Assembly (NCBI GenBank): GCA_003116995.1
Contig: BDSL01000006.1
Span: forward strand, 620,001 to 684,000
Source of the DNA: Yamagishiella unicocca
Taxonomy: Eukaryota > Chlorophyta > Chlorophyceae > Chlamydomonadales > Volvocaceae
Direction: 5' to 3'
Length of the DNA: 64,000 nucleotides
The first letter of the stretch is position 1, and each line of letters opens with the position of its first letter. Of this stretch, positions 61,469-64,000 are shown piece after piece. Position numbers and translations under genes: made by a program. The notes beneath the pieces were generated by a model. That model had not been told where the DNA came from. It ran no database searches and saw nothing but the letters and a program-made list of their open reading frames with translations.

Positions 61469-63489
61469 GGGAGGAGCGGACCGGGGAGGGGGGCGGAAGA
61501 CGGGGGGGGGGAGCGGAGGGGCAGGGGAGGGGCTGCAGGGATGGATGCGTCGGCGGGGTGTGTGGTGTAGGGGCGCGGTGGGTCCGCAGGGTGAATGACG
61601 CGAGGTGGCTCGTAGCGTGGGAGACGGGGAGTGACTCGTGGGAGGACGGTGGGAAGGGTTTGGAAGGGGCTGTGACCCCTCTTCATTGCCGGGGAAGGGG
61701 GTTGCGACCGGGGTCCAGGTGAGAAGTGGAGTGTGTGAGAACTAGAGAGCGAGAGGGAGGGGCGAGTGCCGGGGGAGGGTCTGGTGGTGTGGTCAGGGAC
61801 CGGCGAGTGGCCTTGTGGGCACAGTGGCAAATGATTCCACTGCTGCTGCTACTGGTCCAGCTGGGTTGCAAGGTGTGCGGATCCCAGCGGACGGGACGGA
61901 CTCTGCCGCCGAGCAGGTGCCGCGGTTCCGCCTCCTGCACTCGTCGTGTGCTGGTGGTGCAGCCCCACAGCTGCGTCGAGCTGGCGCCCCTGCGGCCGCC
62001 CCGACCGGCAGCGGCGAGGGGGTTGGCGACGAAAACCCGCACGGAGGACGTGCGCCCTTGCCCCCCTGCGTGAGGGGCTGAGGACGCGAGATGCGCACGC
62101 GGACTGCCCGCCCCCGCATCAGGGGCAACCAGGTCCCCCCCCGTGCGCTGTTGTAACGTCTGGCGTGCATCAGGCAGGCATCGCTGAGGGGGCAGGAGCA
62201 TAAGGATGGGGATCCTTAAGTCGTATCAAGGGTTGTAGGAACACGCACATCTGGCCACTGCCGCCGGGGAGTCACTCGGGTTCTGGCTCGATAGCTGGCT
62301 CCAGCGCACCGTGCGTCTAGTTGAGCCCCACCGCTGCTGCTGCCCCCACCGGGTGACAATGGCGACACAGCAAGCGGTGGGTGACCGGCACGGGCTCAGG
62401 AGAACTAAGAGCCTGGCTACGTGGGCGCACCGTGCGACTGCGAGGTTGCATTACGCCTGGTGCCTTTCAGGAGTCACTAACCGCCCACAGTGCCTCGAGC
62501 AGCATCACCTGGGCGGGTGGCAGGCACGGCACACTAAACGTGGCTCGCTCAACCCGCCCGCCATCCACACGTGGCTCACAGCACCGTATCGGCCTGCGCC
62601 CTCGCCAATCACTGAGTGCCCTACCTGGCGCAAGGCACATCGCATGCGCCCGTGGGGCCACGCCCTCATCATATAGTGCCAGTTCCGGTAACGACAATCG
62701 AATCACTGCCCACCTACCGGCAAACAGCCGGGCATGCGAGCATTTCACATGCAGGATCACGCAGGATCACCCTCATCAGAACCCTCCCCTCCTCGAGTCA
62801 CATCAGTTTTCCCGACACAGAGCCCCCGGAGGTGGGCTGCCCAACACATGGCGGGGAGGCGGCGACCGCCGAAGCCAAAGCAGTGCTCCCCATGCCCAAT
62901 CCTTTTATCTGCCCCCACGTCCGCCCTTCCTGTCATCACGCGTCAAGAAGTAGTAAGTACCCACACACCCCACGCTGCTCATCCCACACCCGCAGGCTTG
63001 AACGAATGTCTACCAGACAGCCATGGCCGGCCATCTGCTGCTATTAGGTTCACGAGGCCGCCCGTCGATTCCCCTCGAGCACACAGCCATAACACCGTGG
63101 GCCCCTTCCCCCCATGCCAATTGACACCCGGCAGTTGGCCGCAACTGCTTCGTGTCTGCAATGTCGCCACCTGCCCCGACAGTCAACGGCAGGGATCCCG
63201 AGGAGCCCCTCCGAAGGCGGCGAACTCCGCACTCCCGAGCTGATCGACCCCCCCTTGCACCGCGTGCTACCCCCGGGGCCGCTCTGCTTAGCCCCGCGAG
63301 AACTCCTTGCCGGCAGCTGCAAGACCCCCTCTCCACCTTCTCTCCCCATCCCGGGGTTGGGGGAAGGGGGCCGGGGGCTGCCTGCGGGCCCCTCCCCGAT
63401 GCGGACGACGACCGCGCCATCGGAGCACGATGCGCCGCAGCACCGCAGCACACCAGCCCAGTCCTTGGAGCGCTGCCCCTGCTCTGCCC
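61469..63489. other. Convergent intergenic region, 2 kb
   Basis: 3' flanks of CPN20 (plus) and the transporter gene (minus). TGTAA at 62152-62156, 684 nt past the CPN20 stop, may be its poly(A) signal. A small direct duplication of GCAGGATCAC lies near 62752-62769. No gene was seen. Confidence 0.45.
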
Positions 63490-64000
63490 TTACTCGCTGC
63501 CCTTGCTCTGCCCCGCCTCCAGGGAGATCAGCGGCTGCTTCTCCGGCGCCTTCTGCGCTGCAGCCGCCGACTGCTTCATCTGCTCCACCTTCGCGAAGTT
63601 GTAGTACATCACGCCGGCGAACGCCAGGCCGTAGCCCATGAGCTGCGTCCGGGTGACGGGCGAGCTGCGGGAGAGGAGGCGGGTTGGAGGTGCCGGAGGG
63701 GATGAGGTGCCCGAAGGGTGGAGGTGCCCGAAGGGTGGACGTATCTCCTGAAGGGGTGCTGCGTGCGTGTGTGCATTGCAAGGCTGCCCGCGCCGTAAGC
63801 AAGAGGTTACCGAGCTGGATGGGCGCGAGGTGGTGGCTAGGGGTCGCAGCAGAGGGGGCATTGATCGCAGAGGGGGCCTGAGCCTGGGCCCCAGCCCTCT
63901 CTGGTCGCCCCCGAAGGTGGCAGCTGCTCTGCGCCAGTATCTAATGCGCGCCGCTGGTGAACTGCGCCTTACAGGGTCGCCGAAGCACCCTGATGCCGCC
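63490..64000 (-). CDS. C-terminus of a probable drug/metabolite-type transporter (partial)
   Basis: The last exon is 63490-63664, with acceptor CTCCCGCAG. It encodes SPVTRTQLMGYGLAFAGVMY, then YNFAKVEQMKQSAAA and a polar tail ending GQSKGSE. The SPVT..Q..GYG.AF.GV.YYN pattern is typical of the last membrane helix of triose-phosphate/nucleotide-sugar transporters in the drug/metabolite superfamily. An upstream exon probably reaches the right edge (63973 to beyond 64000, donor CCCT|GTAAGG), in a matching phase. The substrate cannot be judged from this part. The gene continues beyond the window. Confidence 0.55.
   Translation of the reverse strand, partial: AASGCFGDPVRRSSPAARIRYWRRAAATFGGDQRGLGPRLRPPLRSMPPLLRPLATTSRPSSSVTSCLRRGQPCNAHTHAAPLQEIRPPFGHLHPSGTSSPPAPPTRLLSRSSPVTRTQLMGYGLAFAGVMYYNFAKVEQMKQSAAAAQKAPEKQPLISLEAGQSKGSE

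Overview
This is nuclear DNA from a green alga, most likely a volvocine (Chlamydomonas/Gonium/Volvox-like) species. The evidence is GC-rich sequence, many short introns with GTGAG/GTGCG donors, Gly/Ala/Gln low-complexity tracts inside proteins, an octatricopeptide-repeat (OPR) organelle protein, a two-domain chloroplast Cpn20 co-chaperonin, and TGTAA poly(A)-type signals. No prokaryotic, viral or CRISPR features were seen. Exon boundaries were worked out by hand from GT/AG sites, reading phase and family knowledge. Except where stated, every exon join in a gene is phase-consistent.

Layout. 1-10883 (minus): two tandem genes for the kinetochore scaffold KNL1/Spc7; copy 1 runs off the left edge. 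A small plausible + strand gene (5081-5305) lies between them. 12890-17617 (minus): an 11-exon EF-hand protein with a cytosolic-type LSU rRNA fragment in one intron. 19172-23329 (minus): DEAD-box helicase DDX47/Rrp3, with a 22-unit GGGGGC array next to one 3' splice site. 24052-30875 (plus): a 1339-residue OPR protein. 33112-39210 (minus): an unrecognised coiled-coil/low-complexity protein. 39211-43752: intergenic DNA with a dispersed repeat. 43753-46229 (minus): TATA-binding protein with a long Pro-rich C-terminal extension. 46923-47279 (plus): RNA polymerase II subunit RPB9, head-to-head with TBP. 48379-57340 (plus): a 20-exon MscS-like mechanosensitive channel with an EF-hand-like segment. 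59085-61468 (plus): chloroplast Cpn20. 63490 to the right edge (minus): the C-terminus of a probable drug/metabolite-type transporter.

The genes are mostly unrelated housekeeping functions: chromosome segregation, ribosome biogenesis, Pol II transcription, organelle gene expression, organelle protein folding and ion or metabolite transport. The most interesting items are the KNL1 tandem pair with patchy divergence suggesting gene conversion, the TBP extension and TBP/RPB9 pairing, an RPB9 lacking one zinc-ribbon cysteine, the intronic rRNA fragment, and a short motif that recurs in introns of four genes.
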